From the NCBI GenBank assembly GCA_051744845.1, contig JBNJDJ010000058.1:1-12814 (forward strand): a stretch of 12,814 bases of DNA, in the 5' to 3' direction. Numbering within the stretch: position 1 is the stretch's first letter; each line of letters begins with the position of its first letter. Of the stretch, positions 12,748-12,814 are shown in pieces. The position numbers and the translations under genes were made by a program. The DNA comes from JBNJDJ01 sp051744845. GTDB taxonomy: Bacteria; Bacillota; Clostridia; Peptostreptococcales; Acidaminobacteraceae. The notes beneath the pieces are model-generated. The model was not told the DNA's origin. It saw only the letters and a program-made list of their open reading frames with translations, and ran no database searches.

Positions 12748-12776
12748 ATTATAAATCAAAGTCAAAGTTTTATCAA
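12748..12776 (-). promoter_or_regulatory. Promoter of the flavodiiron gene
   Basis: On minus, TTGATA (12776-12771), a 17-bp spacer and a perfect TATAAT (12753-12748) predict a start near 12741, giving a leader of about 32 bases. I see no convincing PerR or Fur box in the remaining sequence up to the window edge. Confidence 0.85.
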
Positions 12777-12814
12777 GCAATTATTTTAAATGTTATATTC
12801 TAACAATTAAAAAA

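Overview
This is a 12.8 kb stretch of a very AT-rich bacterial chromosome that looks like an anaerobic, low-GC Bacillota (Clostridia/Tissierellia-like; this placement is an inference). The support is the AGGAGG-type ribosome sites, short intergenic gaps, a SAM-I riboswitch ahead of methionine genes, a [Lys]KLxIFLVF...C lipoprotein signal, PerR/Fur-type control, and an oxygen-defence set typical of anaerobes (rubredoxin, flavodiiron protein). TGA is used as a stop. I see no rRNA, tRNA, transposon, phage gene or CRISPR array.

Layout. (1) Positions 1-1612, plus strand: the 3' end of a DoxX-like membrane domain, probably the tail of a membrane-anchored type-II NADH dehydrogenase, followed by a long-chain polyprenyl diphosphate synthase. 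This pairing recalls the ndh2-dmkB end of flavin-based extracellular electron transfer loci. (2) 1621-2631, minus: an acidic-linker lipoprotein with two almost identical 132-residue units (395 of 396 bases identical). (3) 2748-5164, minus: a complete methionine unit made of promoter, SAM-I riboswitch, terminator, O-acetylhomoserine sulfhydrylase (metY) and homoserine O-acetyltransferase (metA-type). (4) 5168-6229, minus: two abutting half-size permease genes behind a palindromic operator/terminator. (5) 6231-8251, minus: a translationally coupled pair, a PP-loop ATPase with a C-x2-C + C cluster motif and an ApgM-like alkaline-phosphatase-superfamily enzyme. (6) 8329-8818, plus: an extraordinarily lysine-rich [2Fe-2S] ferredoxin under a textbook promoter covered by a perfect Fur box, divergent from (5), with a structured 3' region. 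(7) 8882-12776: an oxygen/oxidative damage neighbourhood with PerR, rubredoxin, an Ogg1-type 8-oxoguanine glycosylase plus exonuclease III operon, and a flavodiiron oxidase.

How it fits together. The right half handles oxygen and oxidised DNA. PerR senses peroxide, rubredoxin can feed electrons to the flavodiiron protein that reduces O2 (or NO), and Ogg plus Xth remove 8-oxoguanine and process the abasic site. The methionine genes form a two-step direct sulfhydrylation route, with metA residue E111 predicting acetyl-CoA use to match metY. The least explained part is region 5-6. There, a Fur-controlled basic ferredoxin is divergent from a PP-loop/phosphatase-fold pair whose substrate cannot be read from the sequence. 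This is the best candidate for an undescribed system.
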